From positions 1 to 51,082 of the forward strand of contig NZ_JAKCFB010000059.1 of NCBI RefSeq assembly GCF_024198235.1: a stretch of 51,082 nt of DNA. Direction: 5' to 3'. Under the pieces are notes generated by a model. That model saw nothing but the letters and a program-made list of their open reading frames with translations. It made no database searches and was not told the DNA's origin. Source of the DNA: Myxococcus dinghuensis (GTDB taxonomy: Bacteria > Myxococcota > Myxococcia > Myxococcales > Myxococcaceae). The translations under genes were made by a program, and so were the position numbers. Positions within the stretch are counted from its first letter, which is position 1; the number at the start of each line of letters is the position of its first letter. Below are positions 33,679 through 41,336 of this stretch, in pieces.

Positions 33679-33900
33679 ATGGCGGACGAGCAGGCGGACA
33701 CGACGACGTACAAGGTCGTCATCAACCACGAAGAGCAGTACTCCATCTGGCCGGCGCACCGGGAGAACCCGCCGGGCTGGCGGGACGCGGGCAAGCAGGG
33801 GCCCAAGCTCGAGTGCCTCGAGTTCATCAAGCAGGCCTGGACGGACATGCGCCCGCTGAGCGTCCGCAAGCGGATGGAGGAGCAGGCCCTGAAGCACTGA
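33679..33900 (+). CDS. MbtH-like protein, orphan
   Basis: The 73-residue product is a near-complete MbtH domain: YKVVINHEEQYSIWP, then ENPPGWRDAG, then CLEFIKQAWTDMRPLS. The conserved Ser-x-Trp-Pro, Pro-x-Gly-Trp, Cys-Leu and Trp-x-Asp-x-Arg-Pro positions are all present. MbtH proteins bind adenylation domains of non-ribosomal peptide synthetases and are needed for their folding or activity. No NRPS gene is in the window, so it must serve an enzyme encoded elsewhere. GAGGAG lies nine bases before the ATG. It faces the response-regulator gene. Confidence 0.92.
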   Translation: MADEQADTTTYKVVINHEEQYSIWPAHRENPPGWRDAGKQGPKLECLEFIKQAWTDMRPLSVRKRMEEQALKH

Positions 33901-33979
33901 CGCGGTCCGGATGCCCCCGCCCCGACGCGCCCCGACCGAGTGGCGGGAGCGCGGGGGCGGGCGTCGACACGCGGGCAGC

Positions 33980-34669
33980 TCAGAGGTCCGGCGGTGGCCG
34001 GACGCCCAGGTGGCAGGCGCGCAGGGCGAGCTGGGTGCGGTTCTCCGCGCCGAGCTTCCGGTACAACTGCGTCACGTGCGACTTGACGGTGCGCTCGGCG
34101 ATCTGCAGGTGCGCGGCGATCTTCAGGTTGTCCGCGCCACCGGCCACGTACGCGAGCACCTCCCGCTCGCGCTGCGTGAGCGCCAGCAACACGCTGGCCG
34201 TGGGCGACGTCACCGGCGGATGCTCGAAGTCGTTGCGGAGCAACTGCACCGGGAACAGCCGCTCGCCGCGCACCAGCGAGTGGATGGCGGACGAGACCGC
34301 GGACGTGCCCAGGCCCTTGCGGAAGAGGTAGCCCGAGGCCCCCTCGTCGAAGCACTGGGAGATGATCTCCGGCGAGCTCACCGCGGACAGCAACAGCATG
34401 CGCACCTCGAGGCGCCGCTTGCGTGCCTCGCGCAGCAGGTTGATGCCCTCCGTCACGGAGCAGCCCACCGCCGCCTCGCTGTCGCCCTCCACGTCCATCA
34501 CCGCGACCTGCGGTGGGTCCGTGCCGAGCCCGTCGAGGAACAGGCGCACGTCCCTCGTCACCGAGGTCACGGAGACGCCTTCGCCGCGCAGGCCATCGGC
34601 GAGGCTTTCCCACGCCGCCCACGGTCCTTCGAGAATGGATACACGAATCGCTGCTTGATTAGTTGCCAT
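33980..34669 (-). CDS. NarL/LuxR-type response regulator, orphan
   Basis: The 229-residue protein has a receiver-like N-terminal domain (VAVMDVEGD holds the phospho-acceptor-like Asp; LLLSAVSSPEIISQCFDEGA and GYLFRKGLGT give the Ser and Lys positions). The C-terminal LuxR HTH reads LTQREREVLAYVAGG, then KIAAHLQIAERTVKSHVTQL and YRKLGAENRTQLAL. It should bind DNA as a dimer. No histidine kinase is adjacent. The ATG at 34669 is preceded by a cluster of CAGT/ACTG half-sites that could be its own operator. Confidence 0.88.
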   Translation of the reverse strand: MATNQAAIRVSILEGPWAAWESLADGLRGEGVSVTSVTRDVRLFLDGLGTDPPQVAVMDVEGDSEAAVGCSVTEGINLLREARKRRLEVRMLLLSAVSSPEIISQCFDEGASGYLFRKGLGTSAVSSAIHSLVRGERLFPVQLLRNDFEHPPVTSPTASVLLALTQREREVLAYVAGGADNLKIAAHLQIAERTVKSHVTQLYRKLGAENRTQLALRACHLGVRPPPDL

Positions 34670-34703
34670 GCGAAGGCCCCCCAGCCGCCATGGCGAAAAC
34701 GAC

Positions 34704-34723
34704 CAGTACTGCAGTGTTGACTG
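34704..34723. promoter_or_regulatory. Cluster of CAGT/ACTG half-sites upstream of the response-regulator gene
   Basis: The 20 bases contain CAGT (34704-34707), ACTG (34708-34711), CAGT (34712-34715), four bases and ACTG (34720-34723). These form three overlapping dyads, two of them perfect palindromes without a loop. They lie 35-54 bases upstream of the ATG, where an autoregulatory operator would be expected. Binding by the regulator is not proven. Confidence 0.35.
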
Positions 34724-35187
34724 CTTCCGACTCCGGTTACCGCGACTCAACGGGAAGAGGTTCGCATGTCGCGTATTCGCGTCCGCTGGGTCACCCCGGG
34801 GTCGGCCTACCGATGTAAGACCCGACTCCGTGCGTGCTTTCGACTACCGACGACTCCTGGCGTCCTTTCGGGCTCCACCTCCGCTGGAGCCAGCTCCCGG
34901 TCCAACGCCACGAATACCCTAACACCGGGAAAGGGCGGTGGCGAAGCCGACCCTGGCGGGAGTGTCAAGTGTGCGCGAATCGGATTGAATTCCAGCCCCG
35001 AGTCCGTTGGTTCGTCATCGCTGTCATCCCCCGAACACGCGCTTCCGTCCGCCAGACGATACATGTCGCCTCCCGCCGCCTGCTCGGCTGTCCAATGCCC
35101 GACACCGCCCCCCCTGGGAAAGTCAGACATCCCGGGTGTCGACCGGCGCGGTGACGGGCCGGGCAGCGTGTATGCTGCGCGCCGCAC
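34724..35187. other. Intergenic region without a convincing gene
   Basis: This stretch between the response-regulator promoter and the RDD gene is less G+C-rich and has weaker third-position bias than its neighbours. A minus-strand frame from 35130 to 34807 (107 codons, starting MSDFPRGGGVGHW) has an acidic middle part but no recognisable domain or good ribosome-binding site. A small hairpin (GCAGC/GCTGC, around 35163-35177) lies just before the RDD start. I see nothing else that is supportable. Confidence 0.4.
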
Positions 35188-35958
35188 ATGAGCACCGCCT
35201 CCCCGACCCCGCACCTCGACGTGGCCACGCCGGAACGCGTGGCGCTCTCCCTGCCCGTCGCGGGCATCGGCTACCGGTGTCTGGCCTGGCTCGTGGACGC
35301 CGCCCTGCTGTTCTTCTTCTGGGTGGTGGCGTACTTCGCCTTCACGCTCCTGGTGTCGGACGTGCTCGGCGTCTTCCAGGGGCTGTCCTCCCTGGGGCGG
35401 ACGCTGCTGGTGGTGGGCGTCTTCGCCACGCAGTGGCTGTACTGGACGGTGGGAGAGGTCTTCTTCCACGGGCAGACGCTCGGCAAGCGCGCCCTGCGCA
35501 TCCGCGTGGTGCGGGTGGACGGCTCGCCGGTGGGGCTCTTCGAGAGCGCGGTGCGCAACCTCTGCCGGGCGGTGGACTTCATGCCGGTGGGGTACGCCGC
35601 GGGGTGTCTGGCGATGCTGTTGACCCCGCAGCACCGGCGACTGGGGGACCTCCTGGCGGGCACCCTGCTGGTACGAGACGAACGCATCGATCTGGACAAG
35701 TACACCTCCCCGGCGACGGAGCAGGTCGGCGCGGTGTCCGCGGCCTCGTCCGCTCGAGAGCTGACGCCCGAGGAGGTGGACCTGGTGCTGGCCTTCCTGT
35801 CGCGCGCCGGAGGCCTGGAGCCCGCGGTGCGGCAGCGGCTGGGCGCGCGGCTGGTGGAGCGCGTGGGCGGCCTGGACGACGAACAGCGCGAGGCGGTGCT
35901 CGCCTCCGCGGACGCCACCGAGGCGTTCCTGCGCCGCCGCGCCCGGGCGGAGACCTGA
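35188..35958 (+). CDS. RDD-family membrane protein
   Basis: The 256-residue protein has the RDD layout: the first helix follows GYRCLAWLVDAALLFFFWVV (the Arg and Asp of the RDD name), then a second helix pair, then GQTLGKRALRIRVVRVDG and RNLCRAVDFMPV with the last membrane segment and HRRLGDLLAGTLLV. A soluble tail of about 90 residues follows. RDD proteins include ion or small-molecule transporters, but function is rarely known. The gene is followed after one base by the SpoIIM-like gene, a pairing I know from bacterial genomes where RDD and SpoIIM proteins are adjacent, often with MoxR-type and DUF58 genes. Confidence 0.85.
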   Translation: MSTASPTPHLDVATPERVALSLPVAGIGYRCLAWLVDAALLFFFWVVAYFAFTLLVSDVLGVFQGLSSLGRTLLVVGVFATQWLYWTVGEVFFHGQTLGKRALRIRVVRVDGSPVGLFESAVRNLCRAVDFMPVGYAAGCLAMLLTPQHRRLGDLLAGTLLVRDERIDLDKYTSPATEQVGAVSAASSARELTPEEVDLVLAFLSRAGGLEPAVRQRLGARLVERVGGLDDEQREAVLASADATEAFLRRRARAET

Positions 35959-35959
35959 C

Positions 35960-36952
35960 ATGGCCGCCGCGCTCGCGACGTTCGTCACCCGCCGCCGCCC
36001 GGACTGGGACGCGCTCGACGCGCTCCTCACCCGCCAGCGCGCGGGCGCCCTGAAGCTGGACGAGCTGCGCCAGTTGGACGCGCTGTACCGCCGCGCCGCC
36101 GCGGACCTCGCGCGCGCGCAGACCTTCTACCCGGACACGGACGCGCACCGCTTCCTCAACCAGCTGTGCGGTCGCGCCTACGCCGCCATCTACCAGCCCC
36201 CGCGCGAGCGCTGGCCGCTGGTGCGCGCCTTCTTCCGGCGGGACTTCCCGCGCGTGCTGCGCCGCGAGCTGCGCTTCGTGGGCGCCAGCGCCGCGCTGCT
36301 GTGCCTGGGGGCCCTGCTGGGCGCGCTGGTGGTGTTGTGGGAGCCGCGGGGCGCGGAGCTGCTCGTGCCCGCGCCGGTGCGTCAGTACATCGCCCAGGGC
36401 CGGATGTGGACGGACGACATCCTGTCGGTGGCGCCACCCAACTCGGTGTCCTCGGACATCGCCACCAACAACCTCACCGTCACCATCCTCACGTTCGCCA
36501 CGGGCATGCTGTTCGGCCTGGGGACGCTGTTCATCCTGGTGAACAACGGCGTGCACATCGGCGCCATCGGCGCGCTGTGCATCCGCGAGGGCATGGGCCG
36601 GGGCTTCCTCGACTTCATCGCCGCGCACGGGCCGGTGGAGCTGTCCATCATCGTCATCGCGGGGGGCGCGGGGCTGATGGTGGGCCAGGCGCTCATCGAC
36701 CCGGGGGAGCTTCCCCGGGGACAGGCGCTGTCGCTGCGCGGGCGCGAGGCGGTGAAGCTGGTGCTCGGCTGCGCGCCCTTCCTCGCCTTCATCGGCGCGG
36801 TGGAGGGCTACGTGTCGCCGGGGGACCTGTTCCCCACCTGGGCGAAGGCCGGGCTGGGCCTGTCGCTGGGGGGCGTCTTCTGGGCCTACCTGCTGCGGGC
36901 GGGCAGGACGGACGCGGACGAGACGGTCGTGCCGGCCGACAGCGCCTCCTGA
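35960..36952 (+). CDS. SpoIIM-family (stage II sporulation protein M-like) membrane protein
   Basis: The 330-residue protein begins with a soluble helical part (about 90 residues with LKLDELRQLDALYRRAAADL). It then has five or six membrane helices: ALLCLGALLGALVVLW, LTVTILTFATGMLFGLGTLF, ILVNNGVHIGAIGALC, LSIIVIAGGAGLMVG, FLAFIGAVEGY and a last one. NNLTVTILTFATGMLFG and HGPVELSIIVIAGG match the SpoIIM/DUF95 family. In Gram-positive bacteria SpoIIM helps peptidoglycan hydrolysis at engulfment. Here it is paired with an RDD protein, so a general membrane role is likely. Its 3' end overlaps the convergent J-domain gene by 67 bases. Confidence 0.85.
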   Translation: MAAALATFVTRRRPDWDALDALLTRQRAGALKLDELRQLDALYRRAAADLARAQTFYPDTDAHRFLNQLCGRAYAAIYQPPRERWPLVRAFFRRDFPRVLRRELRFVGASAALLCLGALLGALVVLWEPRGAELLVPAPVRQYIAQGRMWTDDILSVAPPNSVSSDIATNNLTVTILTFATGMLFGLGTLFILVNNGVHIGAIGALCIREGMGRGFLDFIAAHGPVELSIIVIAGGAGLMVGQALIDPGELPRGQALSLRGREAVKLVLGCAPFLAFIGAVEGYVSPGDLFPTWAKAGLGLSLGGVFWAYLLRAGRTDADETVVPADSAS

Positions 36953-37395
36953 CGCTTGCGCTGACGGTGGCGGAGGATGCGCTCGTAGGCCACGTTCAGC
37001 TCACGCATCTTCTCCGCCGAGCCACCGCGGTCCGGGTGCCGCTCCAGCGCCAGCGCGTGGTAGCGCGCGCGCACCGTGTCCGCGGAGTCCAGCGGCGACA
37101 CGCCCAGCAGGTGGTACGGGTCCTGGTCCTCGATGGCCGACAGCCAACGCTCCAGCCGATCCTTGACCTCGATGAAGCGCTCGTCCTGGGCCCCGGTGTC
37201 CTTCACCGGATGGGTCCGGACCTTGGAGTCCCCACGGAAGACCTCCGTGTACGTGCTGGAGACCCACCGGTGGCAGCCGGAACACCGGAAGTAACGGACC
37301 CGGTTCCCCATCTGGAGGGTCATCCGGATGCCGCAGTGGGTGCACTCCACCTCGACGTTCTCCAGAGTCTGCCAGCTCGCGACCGCCGCGTTCAT
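36886..37395 (-). CDS. Zinc-ribbon J-domain protein (DnaJ-like)
   Basis: The 169-residue protein has an N-terminal zinc ribbon (ECTHCGIRM, then FRCSGCHRW: four Cys) and a linker with a charged helix. A J domain follows (DPYHLLGVSPLDSADTVRA, then LERHPDRGGSAEKMRELNVA), with the His-Pro-Asp needed to stimulate DnaK ATPase. The J domain is thus at the C-terminal side, unlike classical DnaJ. It may recruit DnaK to a specific client or nucleic acid. Its 3' end overlaps the SpoIIM-like gene by 67 bases. Confidence 0.85.
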   Translation of the reverse strand: MNAAVASWQTLENVEVECTHCGIRMTLQMGNRVRYFRCSGCHRWVSSTYTEVFRGDSKVRTHPVKDTGAQDERFIEVKDRLERWLSAIEDQDPYHLLGVSPLDSADTVRARYHALALERHPDRGGSAEKMRELNVAYERILRHRQRKRQEALSAGTTVSSASVLPARSR

Positions 37396-37527
37396 CAGCC
37401 CTTGCTCCCGTCAGCAACACGCCTGTAGCACCGCCAAACTCCCACGATCGGAGATCCCGTCAAGAAAAACTCCACATCCCCGTTGCGCCCCCCGCTCGCG
37501 GACGGGGTTTCGGGGTAGAACGGGCCC

Positions 37528-38100
37528 ATGCGACGCCTGCTCCTCACCGGCCTCCTGCTCGCCGCCACCGCCCAGGCCGCGGCCCCGGCGCCCCCCAAGG
37601 GCCGCCCCGCGCCCCCCGCGCAGCAGGTCCCCGCCCCCGTCCAGGCCCCCACCAAGGCTCCGCCAGCGGAGGTGGCCACCCCCGCCAGCGACGACACCGC
37701 CCTGCTGCGAGGGCTCCTGTGGGCGGCCCGCCCGGCCCCGGAGGAGATCCGCGCCATCGCCATCGAGGACCTGGCGCTGCTGGGGGATGCCCGGGCGCTG
37801 GATTCGCTGGCCACGCTGCTGTGGGACCCGAACCCGCGCACCCAGCAGGCCGTGCTGCGGGCCGTGGCGCTGTTCCAGCACCCGCGCGCGGAGGAGATCC
37901 TCGGCAACGTGGTGCGCCACCCCCGGCTGCCGGACTCGTTGAAGATCCAGGCCCTCAACGGCCTGGTGTTCCAGCGCACCGCCACCGCCCGGCGCACCGT
38001 GCAGGACGCCGCCATGGACACGCGCCTGTCCTCCTCCGTGCAGACCGCGGCGCGCGCCGTCGCCACGCAGTGGAACGCGCCCCCCGCAGCGCCTCGCTGA
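37528..38100 (+). CDS. Exported HEAT-repeat-like protein
   Basis: The 190-residue product has a signal peptide (LLLTGLLLAATAQAAA), a proline-rich linker of about 35 residues, and then helical pairs that look like HEAT or PBS-lyase-type repeats (IAIEDLALLGDARALDSLAT, then TQQAVLRAVALFQHPRAEEI, then LKIQALNGLVFQRTATARR). Such repeats bind proteins. It probably works in the periplasm. A short GC hairpin (38128-38148) follows, after which the DivIVA-like gene starts on the same strand. Confidence 0.7.
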   Translation: MRRLLLTGLLLAATAQAAAPAPPKGRPAPPAQQVPAPVQAPTKAPPAEVATPASDDTALLRGLLWAARPAPEEIRAIAIEDLALLGDARALDSLATLLWDPNPRTQQAVLRAVALFQHPRAEEILGNVVRHPRLPDSLKIQALNGLVFQRTATARRTVQDAAMDTRLSSSVQTAARAVATQWNAPPAAPR

Positions 38101-38222
38101 GCGGTCCGGCAGGCACCCTGGTGGGCAGGCGGGCGGACAGGGCCCGCCTCCCCGGGTAGGCGGCCCCGGGCCCACGGGCCGATTCCTGGAGATGTCGCCG
38201 CCCTGCGCTAGACTCCCGGCGC

Positions 38223-38750
38223 ATGAAGATCACCCCGCTCGACATCCGGCAGAAGCGGTTCGACACGGCGCTGCGAGGCTTCTCCCGCCGCGAGGTGGAG
38301 GCCTACCTCGAGCTGATCGCCGGCGAGTTCGAGGAGGTGGTGAAGGAGAACATCGCGCTCAAGGAGGAGCTCAAGCGCACCCAGCTCAAGCTCGAGCAGC
38401 ATCAGGAGCGTGAGCGGACCCTCCAGGAGACGATGGTCACCGCCCAGCGCATCAGCGAGGACCTCCAGGCCGCCGCCAAGAAGGAGGCGGAGATCATCAT
38501 CGCGGACGCGGAGCACCAGGCGGAGAAGATCGTCCACGGCGCCCACCAGCGCCTGGTCCAGGTCGTCGAGGACATCAACGAGCTCAAGCGCCAGCGGACC
38601 CAGTTCGAGTCGCAGGTGCGCTCGGTGCTGGACGCCCACCAGAAGCTCCTGGAGACCTTCAAGAGCCCGACCTTCGCGGACCGCGACTACGCCCGCGTCG
38701 AGGACAACGTGGCCTACCTGTCCCAGAAGAAGGCCAACGCCAGCGAGTAG
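38223..38750 (+). CDS. DivIVA-domain coiled-coil protein
   Basis: The 175-residue protein begins MKITPLDIRQKRFDTALRG, then FSRREVEAYLELIAGEFE, which is the membrane-binding DivIVA N-terminal domain (pattern I-T-P-x-D-I-x-x-K-x-F). A long coiled coil follows, with IIIADAEHQAEKIVHGAHQR, and a short tail. DivIVA-type proteins mark cell poles or division sites by sensing membrane curvature. It is followed after nine bases by the DUF167 gene, a common arrangement with YggT/YggU-type genes, so they form an operon. Confidence 0.88.
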   Translation: MKITPLDIRQKRFDTALRGFSRREVEAYLELIAGEFEEVVKENIALKEELKRTQLKLEQHQERERTLQETMVTAQRISEDLQAAAKKEAEIIIADAEHQAEKIVHGAHQRLVQVVEDINELKRQRTQFESQVRSVLDAHQKLLETFKSPTFADRDYARVEDNVAYLSQKKANASE

Positions 38751-38759
38751 TCCCGCCCC

Positions 38760-39056
38760 ATGGCCGCCGCCTGGCTCAAGCCCCTGCCGGATGGCGTGGA
38801 GCTGGCCGTCCTCGTCCAGCCGCGCGCCTCGCGCACCCGCGTCGTGGGCGAGCACGACGGTCTGTTGAAAATCCAGCTCGCCGCCCCTCCCGTGGATGGC
38901 GAGGCCAACGCCGCGCTCGTCGAGTTCCTCGCCAGACAGCTCGGCCTGTCCCGCCGCGACGTCACCCTCGTGGCCGGTGACGCGTCGCGCCGGAAACGGG
39001 TCCGCCTTGCGGGGATTGATGCGGCGCGAGTCGAGGCTGTTATGTCTGGGGGATAG
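38760..39056 (+). CDS. DUF167/YggU-family protein
   Basis: This 98-residue protein has the DUF167 core: LAVLVQPRASRTRVVGEHDG, then KIQLAAPPVDGEANAALVEF and LARQLGLSRRDVTLVAGDAS. The length is typical of the family. The biochemical function of YggU is unknown, but it often sits next to YggT and DivIVA genes, as it does to DivIVA here. The spacing to the preceding gene is nine bases, and the next gene starts 16 bases after its stop, so all three are probably one transcript. Confidence 0.9.
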   Translation: MAAAWLKPLPDGVELAVLVQPRASRTRVVGEHDGLLKIQLAAPPVDGEANAALVEFLARQLGLSRRDVTLVAGDASRRKRVRLAGIDAARVEAVMSGG

Positions 39057-39072
39057 CGAGGGCTATTCCCCC

Positions 39073-40302
39073 ATGCGCCACCTGCTCGTCCTGCTGCTGT
39101 TGCTGATGGCCATGCCCCGGGCGTGGGCCCAGACCCTGGCGGATGGCGCCACGCCGCACTCCCACGCGACCGAGGCGCTGGTGGACGACGTGGTGCTGGT
39201 GCCCCACGCGCCCCCCGCCCTCGTCACGGGCGAGGTGACGACGCGGCGCTTCCGCATCCTCCACACCGCCGCGGCCGCGGTGGCGGCGAAGGACCTGGCG
39301 GAGCAGATCGAACCGGTGCGCGACAGCTTCGGGACCATCCTCGGGAGGGACTGGCCGGGGGTGACGGAGGTGCGCCTGGGCGTGGGCCGCGAGGAGTTCG
39401 AGGCGCTCGCGCTCCCCGGCGGCAAGCCCCCGGGCTGGGCGGTGGCGCTCGCCTACCCCACGCATCAAATCATCCTGCTGGACGCGCTCAGCCTGCACGC
39501 CCCGGACGGCCAGCAGACGCTGCGCCACGAGCTGGCCCACGTGGCGCTGGGCCAGTTGGCGAAGGGGTGGCCCCGCTGGTTCCAGGAGGGCGTCGCGCAG
39601 AACGTCACCGGGGAGCGCTTCTCCATCACCCACTACTCCGCGCTCTTCCGGGCGGTGACGCAGGAGCGCGTCTTCCACTTCGAGGACCTCTCCTCGAGCT
39701 GGCCGGACGTGCCGGCCGACGTGGAGATCGCCTACGCGCAGAGCGCCGCGTTCGTCGCGCACCTGTCCGCCCGGTACGGCCCCGTGGCCATGGGACAGTT
39801 GGTGGACGGGGTCCGCGCCGGCGAGCCCTTCGAGACGGCGTTCGGCAAGGCGTTCCACACCTCGTTGTCCGTGGAGGAGGCCGGCTGGCGTGACGGGCTG
39901 GCCGCGCGCTACGGCTGGCTGCCGCTCACCACCAGCTCCGCGATGCTGTGGCTGACCGCCTCCGTCCTCTGTGTCATCGCCTTCGTGCGCCGCCGCAGCC
40001 AGAAGGCCCACCGGCTGGCGGAGATGACCGCGCAGGAGGCCGCGGACGAGGCCGCGCTGCGGCTGATGCTGGCCTCGCAGGCCGCCGACGCGTCCACCCC
40101 GCCGGGGCTGGCCCGCAGCGCGCCGGAGAACGACTGGTCGGACTGGACGATCTCCCCCGCGCCCAGTCCCCCCGAGCACGCGGAGGGCCCCGCTCCGACG
40201 GACAGCCCCTCGGGTGAGTTCGCCACCGGCCCGGAGCCCACCGGATCCGGCCCGGGCGACGAGCACGCGGAGCGCGCGCCCGCCAAGCCCACGCTCCACT
40301 AG
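39073..40302 (+). CDS. Exported HExxH metallopeptidase (peptidase MA-like)
   Basis: The 409-residue protein has a signal peptide (LLVLLLLLMAMPRAWAQ), a pre-catalytic region with RFRILHTAAAAVAAKDLAEQ, and then H152-E-L-A-H156 in RHELAHVALG with E172 in WFQEGVAQNVTG as the likely third zinc ligand, typical of the gluzincin peptidase-MA-like families. A C-terminal membrane helix (AMLWLTASVLCVIAFVRRR) and a long low-complexity cytoplasmic tail follow, so the catalytic domain is held on the outer face of the inner membrane. It starts 16 bases after the DUF167 gene. Confidence 0.8.
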   Translation: MRHLLVLLLLLMAMPRAWAQTLADGATPHSHATEALVDDVVLVPHAPPALVTGEVTTRRFRILHTAAAAVAAKDLAEQIEPVRDSFGTILGRDWPGVTEVRLGVGREEFEALALPGGKPPGWAVALAYPTHQIILLDALSLHAPDGQQTLRHELAHVALGQLAKGWPRWFQEGVAQNVTGERFSITHYSALFRAVTQERVFHFEDLSSSWPDVPADVEIAYAQSAAFVAHLSARYGPVAMGQLVDGVRAGEPFETAFGKAFHTSLSVEEAGWRDGLAARYGWLPLTTSSAMLWLTASVLCVIAFVRRRSQKAHRLAEMTAQEAADEAALRLMLASQAADASTPPGLARSAPENDWSDWTISPAPSPPEHAEGPAPTDSPSGEFATGPEPTGSGPGDEHAERAPAKPTLH

Positions 40303-40497
40303 GACGGCCAGGCCACCGGGCGGCCCCTCCGGTCCGCTGGACAGGACTACAAGCGCCGGACGGGAGTTTTTACCTGCCGCCTCCAGGCACGTCGGGGGAC
40401 GGCGCTCCAAGGCGCTGATATTCCTGGAAGCCGCTTCCTCCGGGCGCTGGCAGCCGCCTTGCTATGGACTCAGTCCGCGATGCGGAAGGCACCGGAC

Positions 40498-41022
40498 ATG
40501 AGCGAACGCGGAAGAAAGGCAACAGGACTGGCGCGGTTCTTCCGCCAGCAGCCGGATCGCATCGCGGCGCTGTGGCGCCGGATGCGGCTGACGGTGCACG
40601 ACGCGGATCCCGCACAGATGATGCTCAGCCAGCTCGACGGGTTGGTGGAGGCGTTCATCCGGGAGATTGGCGTGACGCTCGAGGGGGACGACACGAGCCC
40701 CTGGAGCCGGACGAAGGCGGTGCTGCGGCTGTCGCCGGAGCGCGGGGCAAGGGCCCTGCACGAGGAGTTCGCGGCGCTCAGGCGCTGCCTGGTGGATGCC
40801 TCGGAGGTGTTGGGCGGGGGGGAATGGGAGAAGGAGCGCATCAACCGCTCGGTCGACGAGGCCGTGGACTCGGCGGTGGCGCTGCTCCAGAAGCTGAGGG
40901 ATTCCCGCGTGGAGGGGCCTCGGGTGCCCTTCGGCGGATTGGTGGTGGAGTACTTCGAGCGTCCGTCGCGCGTGCGGCACGTGCCGCCCGGCGCGAGAGA
41001 TGGACGCACCGCGATGCATTGA
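40498..41022 (+). CDS. RsbRD-like N-terminal-domain protein
   Basis: The 174-residue protein is a helical bundle: RFFRQQPDRIAALWRRMR, then QLDGLVEAFIREIGVTLEG, then LHEEFAALRRCLVDASEVL and INRSVDEAVDSAVALLQ. By eye this resembles the RsbRD/RsbT-co-antagonist N-terminal helical domain that myxobacteria often carry alone or before histidine kinases. There is no kinase or STAS domain here. The ATG at 40498 (SERGRKATG) or the one at 40480 could be the start. Confidence 0.55.
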   Translation: MSERGRKATGLARFFRQQPDRIAALWRRMRLTVHDADPAQMMLSQLDGLVEAFIREIGVTLEGDDTSPWSRTKAVLRLSPERGARALHEEFAALRRCLVDASEVLGGGEWEKERINRSVDEAVDSAVALLQKLRDSRVEGPRVPFGGLVVEYFERPSRVRHVPPGARDGRTAMH

Positions 41023-41291
41023 GGGCGGGTGGTCGGAATTGCCGACCCGTCCGGCTTGACGCTCCACTCTGGGAGGGTCCGAGGCCGGCGGGAGGGAGTG
41101 TGTCCGGGGTGGGGGCCCCGTGACGCGCACTGTGGGGACGCGTGCTCCCGCTGGGGAGTGGTGAGCGCGCATCGCGAGCCGCTGGCAAGACGCGTGGATG
41201 GGGGTCCGCGCGACTCGCCGGTCGGACGGGTCGGCGTGTTTGTGGGTCGGGGACGACGTGCGGGACTGAAGGTGTGAGCGAGCGGGGCCGC
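41023..41291. other. Intergenic region before the polA terminator, no gene seen
   Basis: Between the RsbRD-like gene and the terminator I find no frame with a domain or a good ribosome-binding site. The sequence is GC-rich and G-tract-rich on the plus strand, with poor codon regularity. It probably holds only untranslated 3' sequence of the plus-strand gene. Confidence 0.4.
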
Positions 41292-41336
41292 GGGGGGAGC
41301 GTCTACGGGGGTGGGCGCTCCTCCCGCGTTGTTTTT
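41292..41336 (+). terminator. Intrinsic-type terminator between RsbRD-like gene and polA
   Basis: GGGGGGAGCG (41292-41301) pairs with CGCTCCTCCC (41316-41325) in nine of ten positions, followed by GCGTTGTTTTT, the only stem-plus-T-run I noticed in the window. On the plus strand it ends transcripts coming from the RsbRD-like gene; the stem may also act on polA transcripts, but without a T-run in that direction. The T-run runs up to the polA stop codon. Confidence 0.5.

Noticed and set aside
33911..33965. GC-rich arms between the MbtH-like gene and the response regulator as a terminator
   Set aside because: Only about seven consecutive pairs can be formed and the outer bases do not pair in the right order.
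39061..39072. DUF167 and metallopeptidase genes read as one fused protein
   Set aside because: The DUF167 stop lies at 39054-39056 and the next frame starts with its own signal peptide, so they are separate.
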